This document shows positions 1 through 11,970 of a stretch of DNA of 64,000 nt, one piece after another. Each line of letters starts with the position of its first letter. The first letter of the stretch is position 1. The stretch covers positions 161,972,032-162,036,031 of the forward strand of contig CM073591.1 in the NCBI GenBank assembly GCA_037074705.1, read 5' to 3'. Position numbers and translations under genes: made by a program. This stretch comes from Zhengitettix transpicula (Eukaryota; Arthropoda; Insecta; Orthoptera; Tetrigidae). The notes beneath the pieces were generated by a model, which saw only the letters and a list, made by a program, of their open reading frames with translations, did not search any database and had not been told where the DNA came from.

Positions 1-312
1 ATAAATTTTCCAGAACAGAGCCACCACTATGTTCCCAGTGCAAAGAGATCCTAACCACGAAGCACATCCTGAAGAGCTGTGAATACTTCGCAAGTATGAG
101 AAACGGCATCATAGGCAACTTTCTACTATCTGACCTAGCGACAACGGAGACGACGATCTTAAGGATGCTGAAGTTCACCAACGAAGCTAAACTAAGCAAC
201 CTAATGTAAAATAGAATCATAGTCTGTTAATATTAATTTACGTAAACGAATTGTAGGAGTCACTAATGACTATTAATGTTAATGCGACAATAAACTTTTA
301 ATTTAAAAAAAA
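1..312 (+). mobile_element. 3' end of an RNase-H-type non-LTR retrotransposon (LINE copy 1)
   Basis: The segment holds the last codons of a LINE polyprotein, a short 3' UTR and an A-rich end. The UTR contains GTCAC (259-263) and GCGAC (284-288) that flank a short AT-rich stretch, then AATAAA at 289-294 and an A-run at 305-312. The same tail layout is seen in the second LINE (28060-28150) and in the SINEs at 28450-28650 and 63357-63540, so all belong to one 3'-tail family. Everything 5' of this point lies outside the window, so a full-length or 5'-truncated copy cannot be told apart. Confidence 0.8.
3..209 (+). CDS. C-terminal fragment of a LINE polyprotein (zinc-knuckle-like tail)
   Basis: An open frame enters from the left edge and ends at TAA 207-209, 68 codons. 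It reads PPLCSQCKEILTTKHILKSC, then EYFASMRNGI. The spaced C-x2-C...H...C pattern with an HIL-x2-C core is the usual C-terminal tail after the RNase H domain of I/Jockey-type insect LINEs. In such elements the protein carries endonuclease, reverse transcriptase, RNase H and this Cys/His tail, and acts in target-primed reverse transcription in the nucleus. There are no stops or frameshifts in the visible part, so this copy may be younger than the LINE at 26.5-28.1 kb. The upstream domains are not in the window. Confidence 0.8.
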   Translation, partial: KFSRTEPPLCSQCKEILTTKHILKSCEYFASMRNGIIGNFLLSDLATTETTILRMLKFTNEAKLSNLM

Positions 313-374
313 TAATCGCCATCTGTAGCGTCACTATTCATCTGAACAACACCGAATGGAATAGAAACTAATAT

Positions 375-780
375 GGGCGATTTGGTCGTATTATTTATTT
401 ATTTTGAACCCTCCTGCCATAGAAATTGGGGCTGAAGTTCAACTTAACGGGCATGATGAATGATAGTATTCAACTCGGCGTTCCCGTCATCACGAATTCG
501 TCACCATTAGTGGTCGTTTTCGCATTTATTCTATGACACATACTTCTTCGTCCATCCCTATGGGGCTCTCCAATGCCGTAAGGGGCTTAAATTAGACTTA
601 AACTATATAATCACATTACTAATCTCAGCGATCAAGATAACTCTGAAGTTTAGTATTCGTCTTACGCCTATAGTGTTTTCTTCTAATTCGTTAATCATGT
701 GTACCAAGTTTGTTTCACCATACGTTTCAGACTGCGTGTGGAACGTAACACAAACACACATTTAAATAAGTACTACTACT
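375..780 (+). repeat. Diverged interspersed repeat, family F-like
   Basis: The phrases around 440-480 (cttaacgggcatgatgaat, then a cTCaGCG-like string), the 'gtcgttttcgcattTattc' stretch near 513-532, and the 3' part 'gtgtaccaagtttg...acacaaacacacat' (700-762) all reappear in order at about 23010-23060, 23085-23100 and 23345-23390. Copies are much decayed. The family's 3' end (x-TACCAAATTT-x then a CATACATAC-like tail) resembles a broad class of arthropod retroposon tails. Exact boundaries are uncertain. Confidence 0.5.
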
Positions 781-1150
781 TCTTGGCACGACTGTCATCT
801 TGCATGACACATTCTGGATTTAGGAGTCACAAGTGGTCAGAATGTCGATTCTCCCTCAACATATATATAGATACTGCAATTATTTCATGTTATTGATTTA
901 TTTTATAATTTAAACTTGATTTCATAAATTTAATAAATATTACTAATTGGGATAATTGTATTTCTGTCCGAGTTTCGTGGGGAAAATTAAATTTTTTATA
1001 TCATTTGTAAAGAATTATTTTTTATGGGCTGGGTTTTTACGTTAAATCCAAATAAATATTTGGCCAATAAAGAAATTTTATATAAGTTTATTAAAGTTAA
1101 ACATGAAAACTCTTATCTCACTGCACTTGTGGTTTTTACATAGAAGAGAT
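781..1150. other. AT-rich sequence, nothing recognised
   Basis: Short incidental reading frames only. No repeat similarity to other parts of the window was noticed. Confidence 0.5.
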
Positions 1151-1905
1151 CTGCTGCCCGTACCAAATGTGTTGTGTTGCCTGCTGTAGCTCTCGTACCG
1201 ACGTCTCCGTATCTCACAGTCGGCAGAACGGGTTAAGTGCAGTGTTGACTCAGGGGTTGACCACTGGCTAAGGCGTCGGCCTCCGGCATTGAATGCTGGC
1301 AAGCCGTCGTACTAAATTGTGTGGTGCTATTCTGTGAACTCTTCACTAACAAATTGTGGCCCCTTTCTCTCGACGATTCTGCCTCGAACTATATCAGAGA
1401 CAACAACTTTATGGAGCCTCTCTTAATCACATCCACCAGCTTCGGTGAGCTCAAAACAACTGTCCAGTTTCCAAAACTTATGTCAGTCCCCTCCCTTATA
1501 TCCTCCCATTCTTTTACTTTTTTCATTGTTAGAAAACTTCGTCGAAATGCCTGATTCTTCCATTGTTACAAGATTTGTAGCACGCAGCTGCAGTTCCGTA
1601 GTCAACAATGGCTAACTATTCTGTCATGTTGAGGCCAACAATCGAGACAGGACACGAAATTACTTGGATGGAAATATTTATCTCCTCCACCCCCACGCAC
1701 GTGCACGGTTTCGAATTCTCAAGACCACAGCAAACAACACTTCCGAGACAAAGAAAAACTTAAACCTAAATACACGCGTTACACATTCAACGCTCGACGC
1801 TCGCTCATGTCTGCGTTCTGGACTTGTTTCCCCCGATGCTGCTCTAAGACTCAAGCTTAAAAGGATCTCGCTATTTTTTTATAGATCGGATTTATCGTAG
1901 AGAAT
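1150..1905. other. GC-richer unassigned segment
   Basis: This stretch stands out from its AT-rich flanks. It contains a small hairpin (CCGGCATTGAATGCTGG at about 1282-1298) and an RNA polymerase III A-box-like string (TGGCTAAGGCG, about 1264-1274), but no B box at a tRNA-like distance. Short open frames on both strands have no recognisable domain. On the minus strand there is a TATAAAA string near 1880 upstream of a long GC-richer run, which could be a 5' gene region. That is inference only. Confidence 0.3.
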
Positions 1906-2958
1906 TAGTCATAATCAACTGTATCTATTTCAACTTTCAACTAACTTCTCTAATTTCTAGGTCAATTCTCTAATAAGTTAACTGTTTGCTCCTACTAATT
2001 CCTATTATCAAAAGCAGCCAACAACTTCTGTTGGCAATACCTAACATCTGACCTGTGCGTGAATTTCTCCCCTCATTACCACGATATGTTTTTAATTAAT
2101 ACTGAACTATTAACGTCTCCGTCAAAATGATTCCATAACCCCTACCCTTTAACAACTAAATTTCAACCTCCGTGTACAAAGTAATATTTATCCGGACTGG
2201 CAATTAATTTTAACCATTGGTGCTGACTTCCTCGGCGTCGTTTGACGTGTAAAAATATGGAATCTGTAATTTTTTTTCGAACTTAACGATCGCGCCCACG
2301 TATTTTAAAAAAAATGGATGTGCAAGTTCTAAGGTGTCATCAGAAACTAAATTATATTCCGTTTTATATTGGAAGTATCCTGATGTGTTCGCGACGACGG
2401 AGGTCCTTATGCCACATACGACACACGGCTTATGCACATCACTCAAAACAGTAGAATAACGCCGCAACGCTTCTTTATTTCAATCGATGTAATTGGTTGA
2501 TGCAAGGTCACACTCCTCGCGGGAACTAATCGCCATCCTTTCTTCTAATTTAAAACAGACTATAGTACCGCACCCGAACAACAAATCTAATTCGAGGATT
2601 CTTGATTATTATAAAAATAGCATTTCAAATTATATTTCAAATTATATTTTTTATTATACATTATAAATTTATATATTTCATTATTATTATATTTTTAGGG
2701 ATATATTCGAACATAAAATTATAAATTCTGTGAACACAACTAATTTTTAATTACTGGTATTTTAATTTTAATACATATTATATTTAATTTGGACGAGAAA
2801 AAAAACTATGATATAACTATTTTATACAACTAACAGTGAACCGTTAACATTTCAAATTGCCATATGACTGCCTCTTAACAACTAAATTACTTGCTGGATC
2901 CCTTCCGGGTAGAACATACACCATTTTGCCGCCTGACTCCGTTCTTCCAATGTTTGCC
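1906..2958. other. Unassigned AT-rich stretch with a small direct repeat
   Basis: 2624-2651 holds two close copies of 'atttcaaattatattt'. An 85-codon minus-strand frame at 2210-2467 has a CVVCG motif but no family I recognise. The rest shows no signal. Confidence 0.35.
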
Positions 2959-2959
2959 A

Positions 2960-3960
2960 GACCAGTAACGTATTTTAAAAACAGAAAACAACGTCATATA
3001 ATATTTTCCGGAACAACATTTGGTGTCCCAGTAGTGGAAAATATTTTCAAAACAGCGCATAAAGAAACAAAATTCTTGATCAGATATATTGATCATTATA
3101 TTAATAACTACACTGTATTAAGTTTTTACATAACAATATCCAATTTACAATGGAATTGAAAAAAGATGACTATTTGCGATTTTTACACATTATACCATAC
3201 AAGAAACCATGGCGGGAATTTGGTTACGCAGTTATAGGAAGTCAACACAAACCGATTTATATCAGCGGGGGCTTTCACCACGCAGCTCAGAAAAAGTACT
3301 GCAATGGCCACCCTTTTAAATACTTCCTATGCCATTTTAGATTCTGAATCATGGCTACAGAAAGCGAGAATTTTTAGGATTAATGTGTACACTAAAGCCT
3401 GGTAAAAAAGGCATTCCGGAAAAGTGTAAAAAAACAAGGATGAATCGACACCTACTGCGATCTCTTTGATGATCACTCAACGGGGAAAATCGGGACACTC
3501 TTTCTAAATATAACATAAAAACTGTATTTCTCCCACAAAAAATTGAAAAAAATTCTGTGCTCGATCAAAGACGATATTGGCTTTAAAACAGTTGGGATTT
3601 ATAAGATTACTTGTTACTGTGGTCAGGAGTATATCGGACAAATGGTGCGGACCGTTGAAAAGCGCAGTATTGAACGCCATAGGTATTCGTCTAAAACAGA
3701 CAGATAAATCTCCGGTGACAGTGATGATAGATAAAAAACGATTATGATAATTAGAAAGATACTGAATCACACAATAAGAAACTTATTAACGAGGTTTTCG
3801 GGTTCCAGCTTTGTATGGCATGGGATCCAATTATTACAGAATTTCACATCAGGCGCACCCTAAATCAATACACAGATAACTGTGATGAAACAGTCGATCC
3901 AATCATAATAAAAAAATGTAACCAGCTGACCCCTGGCTCGTCACCTACCTGAATGTATAA
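2960..3960 (+). pseudogene. Decayed Penelope-like element: reverse transcriptase plus GIY-YIG endonuclease
   Basis: In several frames the translation follows the order of Penelope-like element (PLE) proteins. A reverse transcriptase core gives GTTFGVPVVENIF, then RYIDHYINN where RYVDD is expected (about 3010-3105). FTMELKKDDYLRFL follows at 3141-3185, then a frameshifted stretch ending in STAMATLLNTSYAILDSES. A GIY-YIG nuclease follows with KTVGIYKITCYCGQEYIGQ, GIY codons at 3594-3602 and YIG at 3630-3638. After another frameshift come IRLKQTDKSP (about 3680-3710) and GFQLCMAWDPII (about 3800-3835). In the family, the reverse transcriptase copies element RNA and the GIY-YIG nuclease nicks the target. 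The catalytic YVDD has become YIDH, and stops and frameshifts occur throughout, so the copy is dead. The 5' boundary is unclear; the coding similarity ends at about 3951. Confidence 0.85.
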
Positions 3961-5558
3961 GTAGAGCAGAAATGTCTTTGCACACCAATCCATCAGATAA
4001 ATGCGATGATATCACGGAAATGTGGTTTCAGACAAATTTGACTTCGGTTCATTAACCGAGAATTATTCATTACGTTCTTGCACAGGGAAAGCATACGCAA
4101 ATTAATTATTAGCAATTCTATAGTTTCATCGATTTACAATTAGTAAATTCGAGGTCATTCAAAAAAATTGATCATGTTCATAATTAGTGTGCTATATATT
4201 TCTAGACTGTATTATAGACATCTAGACGGTGAAATGGATCGATCATTCTATTAGTTGCTACGCAAACTGATAGCATAAACTAATGATTTTCTTGCAACGT
4301 AATCATGGTAAATTGAGACGGATATTTATTGTTTATCATCAGTTAATTCGAACCAACTGACAAATGTAACTTGACCGATTCTGAATCCTTAACCAGCACA
4401 GTCATTTCAGGAAGTCCATGAATACATCTGTTATATACAGAATTAATTGTGTATTGTTTAACCATGCTTATTAATACTAGAATATGATTTTCTGTACTGT
4501 ATCGAGTTCTAAATTTCTTCCGCAAAATCCTCGTGTGTTTGTGCTCTTTGTTAAAGTTACTTTATACGCTACAACAAGTGGTCTAATTAGACCAGGAGAT
4601 TCCTGCACGTAAATGGAGTGTATAAATAACAAATGATGAGTGACTATGCACAGGCTCTTATAGAGATCCTAATTACATTTTATATCGATATATTCAAGAG
4701 AATTTTTGGCATTACAGTTGGACAGAAAAATTTTTGGAGTTACTAATAATTGCGAAGCGCTGGAATCGCAAAAGCCACACTGTATTATACAAAGCTCCAC
4801 AAGCAAATACAGTCGCCATGCACCGAAGAGAATCGGCAGAATATTTTGTGGAACTAGCTGCTTTAGGATATTCCGGCACCACCCGTTGGGATTCGAAGTA
4901 ATGTATGATTAGCAGAAAACTTATTAGCGGATTCTTTATGTCACTCGAAGAGAATGATAGTTTTTCGATCAATTTGGATTTTGTTGTAAACTCTGTAAAA
5001 ACAAAACTTTACCGATATCTTGTGACGTGTGGTACACAGGGAGTGGATGGGGAGAAGTCTCACTTGGGGGTGCGTCGGTCGATAGTACCGATGACGAATT
5101 ATAGGATATACCATTCTGTAGCGATCCTTGTCAACCACAAAGTTAACCATCCGAATCTCAGTGACTGTGGCATTTCAAATGAGACCTACAATGGAATAGA
5201 ATTTATTTACCTCAATTTGTGTCAATAATAGCTTTGCGCAATATAAGTTCTACAACATCTTGCAAAAATTAGTTTATTTGTAATGGTGTTCTTATTCGAA
5301 TATTGTAAATAATTACTGTTATATTATATAATTTAACACAAATGAAAATATTACATTTTTATATTAGAAATATATTGTGAAAGTTTTCAAATAATGCTGT
5401 TATAAATTATTTATACTCCAAATGGAGGTTAAAGACAGGTTTCAATTTAAATAGAATAGATTTTTGTAATAATAAACAACATGTTGAGTTTTACAATTTT
5501 TTCTTTGTCTGAAGGAAAGAATTATATTTGTCACCAAATTTTTGCAATTAAATGATAC
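3961..5558. other. Unassigned AT-rich stretch
   Basis: 3960-4060 may still be the 3' flank of the Penelope-like element. 4690-5230 is slightly richer in GC, with overlapping short frames on both strands (4706-4912 and 4905-5228 on plus), none with a domain I recognise. The rest is AT-rich without visible structure. Confidence 0.35.
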
Positions 5559-5559
5559 A

Positions 5560-6206
5560 TTCGTGTACTTTAGTATTGGTTCCTCTACCCTTTGGCATGG
5601 AAGGAAACCTGTAAGAGCTGTCCCCTCCCCCCCCCCACCTCGTAAGTGAAGCTTCCCGAAGAGTGGGGAGGGGGTTACCTTTGGGGATTTGCCTTCTCTT
5701 CTCTCTGGTTTTTTGAACTAAGATTCCCACAAGCTGAGGTACCTAGGTCAGTTTTGAGGAATGTATGTTTCTTTGTTGAAGACCTTGGACATACAGTAAG
5801 AGTTGTCCGCTTTTTCTATTGGAATAGTCGGCCAGCTGCCACCTAAACTGGCCAAGGCTCGGAGAGGCGAATGCTGCCCCTCTCTCGCCATCGCAAGGGC
5901 GTGGGAAAAGTACCAAATGCCCGATCAAACTGATTCAGGTTTTTATAAAGTTTTACCTGCATCACTTTTAAGCGAATTGCCGGATAGGGTCCTTAAAACT
6001 ACAGCTCGGGGCCTCTAGTTAACCCTTGGCCACATTTCCCTTTCAGTGCCTTTCCTAAGCTATAAGAGGGGTGTGGCCACTACGTGGATTCACTATATAT
6101 AACCACCCCCTTCTTCCTTTCCGCATACCCTCTTTCAAAACCCTTCCTGTTGCAGGAGAGTTACAACTACGTGGATTACCCTAAGGTAGTCTGTTACTAT
6201 AAAAAA
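5560..6206 (+). mobile_element. PolyA-tailed retroposon, family X copy 1
   Basis: This is the longest of three copies (others at 10056-10483 and on the minus strand at 49130-49385). Shared phrases in order include 'ggttacctttggggat', 'tctctggttttttgaact', 'aagagttgtccgc', 'ggaatagtcggcca', 'ctgattcaggttttt', 'ctagttaac' and 'gtggattaccct'. The copy ends in an A-run at 6201-6206. 5' truncation of copy 2 and the A-rich 3' end indicate retroposition through RNA. There is no credible long coding frame; the open frames at 5548-6018 are accidental in GC-richer DNA. A (C)n run sits at 5626-5636. No tRNA-like head was found, so it could be a SINE or the 3' end of a LINE. Confidence 0.7.
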
Positions 6207-8180
6207 TCGGCATTTGTGACACCTTGCATTCTGAAGTAGATAATGCAGGAAAGCTGCGGATGGGACTATCGATAAAGATTTCAAAGAAACCTGAATACAC
6301 TACGACGAAACGGGAATAACGATAGGAATGGAGTATAAGAAAAAGCCATTGTTATCAAATGAAATATTGGTTTTCAGTATTTAAATATGGGATGAGAAGC
6401 AAGTGTCAGTACATGTGTGTAATGAATCCGGCTAAGACAAGTACCAGAAAACGCGACGGAAGGAGCCTTTCAGGAAGAATGAAAAGAAAGAGATTTTTTT
6501 ATAGTGTGTATGCTTCTTATGTACTTGTCTCAATCAAAATTAGTCTACTGCAACATTACGAACAACGGAAATACGCATTGAACACTTTTTATGTCTGCAG
6601 GTCACAGGATAAAACTTTTTCTATTCACCCAGGACATACGAGCATTCGTAAAAAGAGATACAGTCCGATGTCGTTTCCAGTTTCAACAAGATAGATTAAT
6701 AATATTTAGAAAAAACTAGATGAAGAGAGAATAATTAAGATATATCGTAATGAAGTAAATTTGATTTAATTATTGGTTTTGTCTGTTTTTAATGCTGTTG
6801 AATCTGAATGAATGAAGGAAGTTGTTTTCAAACACTTGTATGATAATTATAAACTGTTGTCTGCATATTGACTCCTTCAGAATATTTAAATTGAGTGTTT
6901 GACCAAAGATTTATGTTTATAATTGGAAACTCTTTGTTTTGCATACGATCTAATTGTTACTGCTGAATTCTGCGTTTTAATTATTGTAATAAAAACAGAA
7001 GCTTAATAGCGGTAGTCAAGTGAATTGGAGCGAAAATTCGAATTGTTGAGTATGAAGTGAAGCTCGAGAAACAGGCTATCCCGAAAGAGTTCCTGAACAG
7101 CTGTGAAGATCTCACCTGCTTGCCATACGTCGGTTCGGGAACAGAGGACAGTAAAAGTAAGAGTGTGATATATACATTGTGAGGTCAAACCACGAGGTTT
7201 TTATTGCGGTAGAGTTCAGCCTGCAATTTCTGGAGAGATATTTACAGTACTCCCACTTAACTCCCTGATGAATGTTTTCTCATATCTACCAACTTTTAAC
7301 TGAAATAGAACATTCTACAATTTTTCTTGTAATTAACTACTCAATTTTGAACAATTGTAACCTTTGAATTTTAAATTTTGTGTTAACAAATGTGTTGTTT
7401 TGAACGTTAGAATTTAAAGAACCTGAACCAATTAATTTTAAATATTTTTAAATCATCAATGAAAAAATTAAATCATAGCAAATTTTATAATATATTGAAA
7501 TAGAAATATTCTCAAGCAAAATGTAGTGTGAAGGAATTTTGGTCACGGTTGATCACCTTTAATTGTAATCGTTAACATTATAACTTTTATTAATGTTATA
7601 CCGGTATATAATTATTTATAGTATTAATCTGCAGATCATTAAATGTTTATAAAGTAGCGAAAATTATGATTCAAAAACTGTCATTAATTGAACAGTTAGT
7701 TTAACCTTGTATATTAATATTTCAAAATTATTATTCAACACTCGAGACATTTTGTTTAATGTAAGGATATTGTTCGCTTCTTTCGTCCTAAGAACGGCAA
7801 CTTGTTAACTGGCCATTTCCACATGGTTTCTTCGACACTTCCTTCATGTTGTAGGTAAATACCATAATTTGAGAGAATGAAGACGAGAAAAAGTATGGAA
7901 TTGTAAAACGTTTGAATAAATGTGATTTAATTGCTCGAAACTGTAATAACCTCATATAAATAAATGAGCAGAAAGTTGATCATCAAGGGAACAATAATAC
8001 ACAAATTGACAACGGATTAATAGTTCTATGAGAAATCGAAAAAGTAAATACATGATTGAAGGTCTTCACATTAAAACTGCGTTCATGTAAATATGAAAAT
8101 AGTCAGTTCCTTCTAAACAAATAATTCGAATCATAACTTGGATTATTAATAATGTTGTTTCTAAAGCTAATCCTTTATTT
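6207..8180. other. Unassigned AT-rich stretch
   Basis: A 111-codon plus frame at 6359-6694 (lysine- and arginine-rich, no domain) and a few shorter ones are present. None has a motif or supporting context. No repeat copies recognised. Confidence 0.35.
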
Positions 8181-8550
8181 CAGGCCAAGAAGCTTACAAG
8201 CAGAGTGCTCTTACATGCCACATATCTCATATTTGATAGAATTTTCTCAATAGCTGCACTCATAATTGAAACTGCAACCAACTGTTCGCCCTCCCATATC
8301 TTCATTCTACCACTGCCCCATTCACGAAGAACTTGCCTCGATCACAATACAGATCCACCTTTATTGATAGCTCCATTGTCCGGCCTTTTGCAAACACGCC
8401 AACGTGGATTTTATGAGACAGAAGCATAGAAATCTCGCTGGATTTTAGTGCTGCCGAGTCAATAACATACCGGCAGAGCAGTCCACTGACAAACGGAATT
8501 AATATAACCGACGTTTCTTTTAAAATATTGAACTCAGAACTGAGCAAGAA
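8181..8550. other. Slightly GC-richer segment with overlapping short frames
   Basis: Plus frame 8205-8429 and minus frame 8302-8547 overlap. Neither has a recognisable domain or convincing splice sites, and at most one could be coding. The segment stands out by base composition only. Confidence 0.25.
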
Positions 8551-9590
8551 AATAACATTCGTTCACTATGTTAGAAACATAAGCTTAGATAAACCGCATG
8601 ATACGAAAATGCATAATGTACTGTAAATTTCAATATCAGTTACGTTTAGTAAAGAATGATCGTTAGGTTTAAAACTCAATGCTAAAGAGTGCTTCATAAA
8701 CTTCAATCGAAAATAAATAGTATTTTTATTTATTTAAGGAATATAACCAATTTTACAGTGGCAATAATTTATTTCTGTGTTTTTATGTATCGACGAAATT
8801 AACCATTGACATCCTATTTGGATAATTTTATTCATACCACTAATGATGACCTTCGATAACATTTCCCAATACAAAATTATGAACGGGCTACATGACTAGA
8901 ACCGTTGTTCTTACCTGCATTTCTCGTTGATAAATGACAGTAATAATTTATTGTTAGAAGTTATTTTTTTTACATAATAATATTTGTATTCTTGTTTACA
9001 TACAACCAGGCACGTTTCGGAGGAGATACCGAGTACCGCCACACGTGCATTGAAATAGCGCGTAACTGACCTATTGGAAGACACCATCAAACTTCTGAGT
9101 ACAATTTTTCCACCTTTTTATGTGAAATCAGGATTTTAATACATTTCCCCAAGGAAATCTAAATTGAATCTCGGAATTTTTTTGCAATTTTCCAATATTT
9201 ATTAAGCAATTCTACGTAGCTATGACAACATAAATACATGAACTTTCGTCACATTAAGGACATACTCATCTGACATACAACGAATTACAAATGGAGAATT
9301 ACTGTGGTAAGGTGGTTTAATGAAACTACTTAAATATTATTAACTCTTGATTTATATAATTTATTTTAATTTAACAACACTAAATTTAATTTAATTATTA
9401 TACCATTTATACCAAAATATTACACAATTTATCCACATACACAAAATTGGCACTGTAGAATAAGAAATATCTCAGAGGGGAATGCGAAACAAACTGATCA
9501 ACAAATTGACAATTTAGAAATGTAATAAATGACGACCGCGGGATTTCCTTACGTAAGGTTAAGCAGTTGATCAGGAAAATGACGAGCAGC
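8551..9590. other. AT-rich sequence, nothing recognised
   Basis: No open frame of note, no repeat similarity to the rest of the window, no tandem array. Confidence 0.4.
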
Positions 9591-9960
9591 GTCCTTATTT
9601 TCTCTCCTACAGAAAATCCTCCATCGTTCTGTCAAATTTTGCCACACCAGGCTCGTTGTAATTCGTCACCTTCAGCGCTTATTTGATCTTAAGTTCTGAA
9701 ATTCTCGACCGTCTGGATGATGCAGCATAGTTTGCCAGCATCCAGACGCACCTTCCCCAACTTGGTTCAACGACCGTTCAGTCCGATTTACAAAAATATT
9801 CCTCGCTGTCCTCATGACAACTGCTCATCTGGGCTTACCCATTCAGTTCCTCTGTCCCGTGACCACCCTCTGCGTGGGCGAGATAAAAAAAACTGTCCGT
9901 CCATAGAATTCCGCTTCCCGGTGCCGCCTTGTTTAAGAAAGCAAATTGTAGTTCCTTGAT
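9591..9960. other. GC-richer unassigned segment
   Basis: An 80-codon plus frame (9717-9959, alternative start) reads through the segment without a known domain. It stands out by composition between AT-rich flanks and could be an exon, a conserved noncoding element or an old repeat. Confidence 0.25.
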
Positions 9961-10055
9961 CCGATAAGGAATATTTTATCCTTCAAAAATTAAAAATGAG
10001 GGACAAGAGAGAAACATTACATGTTATTTGTAGAAGCAGTAGTCATTTACAGACC

Positions 10056-10483
10056 AACTAAGTAAGGTTCCCACACGCCGAGGCACGTCGGCCTGTTCTG
10101 AGAGGTGTATGTTCCGGGGTCACAGACCTTGGGCATACGGTAAGAGTTGTCCGCTATTCCCATTGGAATAGTCGGCCAACTGCCTCCAAAACTGGTCGAG
10201 GCACGGAGAAGGGAATGCTGCGTCCCCACAGAAAACTCCTCTCCCGCGTGGGACAAGTACCCAATGCCCGACCTACCTGATTCAGGTTTTTCTAGGGTTT
10301 TCCCTGCATTTATTTAGGCGAATGCCGGGTAGGATCCTTAAAATATAGCCCCGGGGCCCTAGTTAACTCTTGGCTACCTTCCTCTACCCTTCCGCATCCC
10401 CCCTTTCAAATCCCTTCCTATGCTATTAAAGGGGAGTTTCCCAACGTGGATTACCCTCATGTAGCCTGTTGCCCTAAAAAAAA
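10056..10483 (+). mobile_element. PolyA-tailed retroposon, family X copy 2 (5'-truncated)
   Basis: It begins at 'ggttcccacacgccgaggc' and so lacks about the first 140 bases of copy 1. It then follows copy 1 to the end, including the palindromic-looking 'ccgctattcccattggaatag' region, 'ctgattcaggtttttctag', 'gcgaatgccgggtaggatcc' and 'gtggattaccct'. It ends in an A-run at 10476-10483. Loss of the 5' part with a kept polyA end is typical of target-primed reverse transcription. The minus-strand open frame here (10047-10256) is a shadow. Confidence 0.75.
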
Positions 10484-10736
10484 TAACTGATCAACTGTTA
10501 ATGATTATCTTCAGATTCATTATTTCCATTCTTTGAGTGTCTTATATGAAACATATTTTACTTCATCATATACAATTCCCATGTTTATTAAATATTGAAT
10601 AGATTATATCTCCATCAACTGAGTGACTGAGTTAACAGAAACAATTTAGCCACCATAAAAACATATAATATAACTAATTTACATTTCACTATTTTTCAAA
10701 ATACAAGTATTAAAGATCAGGATGTAAAAATCTCTA

Positions 10737-10813
10737 CCGGAAAAAGAGTGAATCCCAGGACCTCTGATAAGCATGTGGTGATATTACCATATGAGCTACC
10801 TTGGTCGATTCAC
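10737..10813 (-). repeat. tRNA-like sequence (SINE head or tRNA pseudogene)
   Basis: On the minus strand the order is an A-box-like TAGCTCATATGG (plus 10787-10798), then about 25 bases on 'gaggtcctgggattcac', which resembles a T-arm/B box (plus 10748-10764). The B box has lost the GTTCGA core, so a working tRNA is unlikely. It may be the head of a tRNA-derived SINE whose body has decayed or a tRNA pseudogene. Confidence 0.5.
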
Positions 10814-10819
10814 CCATTG

Positions 10820-11600
10820 TGTACACCTGAACACAGGCTGACATACAATCTACTAAAACACATTCTTCACGACCTAATTGTAGGACTACAATGAAAAATG
10901 GAAATTGTGCGTAAATTGATCATAGATACTACGATTTAATTCAAGAAAAAAATAAATGCTCCTTACTGATGGCTACGAAACTGAATTAATCAAGATGGTG
11001 TTGAGTTGCAATTGATAACATTCCTTCTATTCATGAATATTACAATAATTTATTTACAATAACAATCAAATTTTATTCTTGTGTTAAATAAATTACCCAC
11101 AAATTCCATCTCATAATTTTTTATTATTAGAAAACAACGTTATTACCTCGTCCCATTTCATCAGTAGATGTCTAACGTGATAAATAAATACATTTTCTGA
11201 GCCACACACACACACAGAGATGTCAGCCATGGTTCTAACACAGTATCACTTCACAAACTGTAAAAAATTAAATTTAAGAAAACGTCCGTTTTTTAACAAC
11301 GAAAGTTCACAGTTGATGAGCATTTGTAATAATTTACCGTAATCTTTACAGAAACATGATAATTAAGTCTTGGATGGTAATCGTAGGAGTGTATGCTGAA
11401 CTACATACAGATTATTAGAAGAATCTTAAAATCTTAAGGTGACCGCATGACCATAAGTCACTTCACATTTCTCGGTGTGGTAAACGTATCAGAGTATCAG
11501 TTCTACGAATTTCCTCTGATTCCATAAGTCACGAGGTTCGTTTTCGTAATGGATTGGTTCAAGTTAATTTTCGTTTAGTAATATTTCAGCTATAGTTTAT
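10820..11600. other. AT-rich sequence with a short (CA)n run
   Basis: A short (CA)n stretch lies at about 11203-11215. Nothing else is recognised. Confidence 0.4.
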
Positions 11601-11970
11601 GAGGATGGATGGATGTAAGTCAGAAGAGTGAGTTGAGTAGCAGATCAATGTTTGGTAAACAGCGCGCCTGAGGCAGTCGTTCCGCGCCGCTACTTACCAC
11701 GCCAGGATGCACTCTCGACACCCATCAATCAGCTAACGACATTTTATCGCCACCAAACTCTACTTGGAAGCATTTCCGTGCCGATAGACCGGGGCTATAT
11801 ATCACCATTACCCGTTTTATAGAATTGCTCTTTTTTCAAACGTCTCCGCCGCCACCCATTCCAGCGTTCTCTTCCATCTACGCTAGAAGACATCGGTGGT
11901 GGGGTAAATTATTTGCTCATGGCTTCCTTCAATGGTTCCCATATTCGTGTGGGAGATAAGTGAGATGAAT
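11601..11970. other. GC-richer unassigned segment
   Basis: Contains (GGAT)3 near 11603-11614 and a GC-rich core (about 11660-11790) without a long open frame. It could be a conserved noncoding element or an old repeat; no similarity to other parts of the window was seen. Confidence 0.25.

Noticed and set aside
1258..1300. A-box-like TGGCTAAGGCG as a possible SINE or tRNA
   Set aside because: No B box at a suitable distance and no second copy seen.
2210..2467. 85-codon minus frame with a CxxC motif
   Set aside because: A single CxxC is weak evidence; no second zinc-binding pair and no context.
5548..6018. Several overlapping open frames in both directions
   Set aside because: They fall within family X copy 1 and are not kept open in copies 2 and 3.
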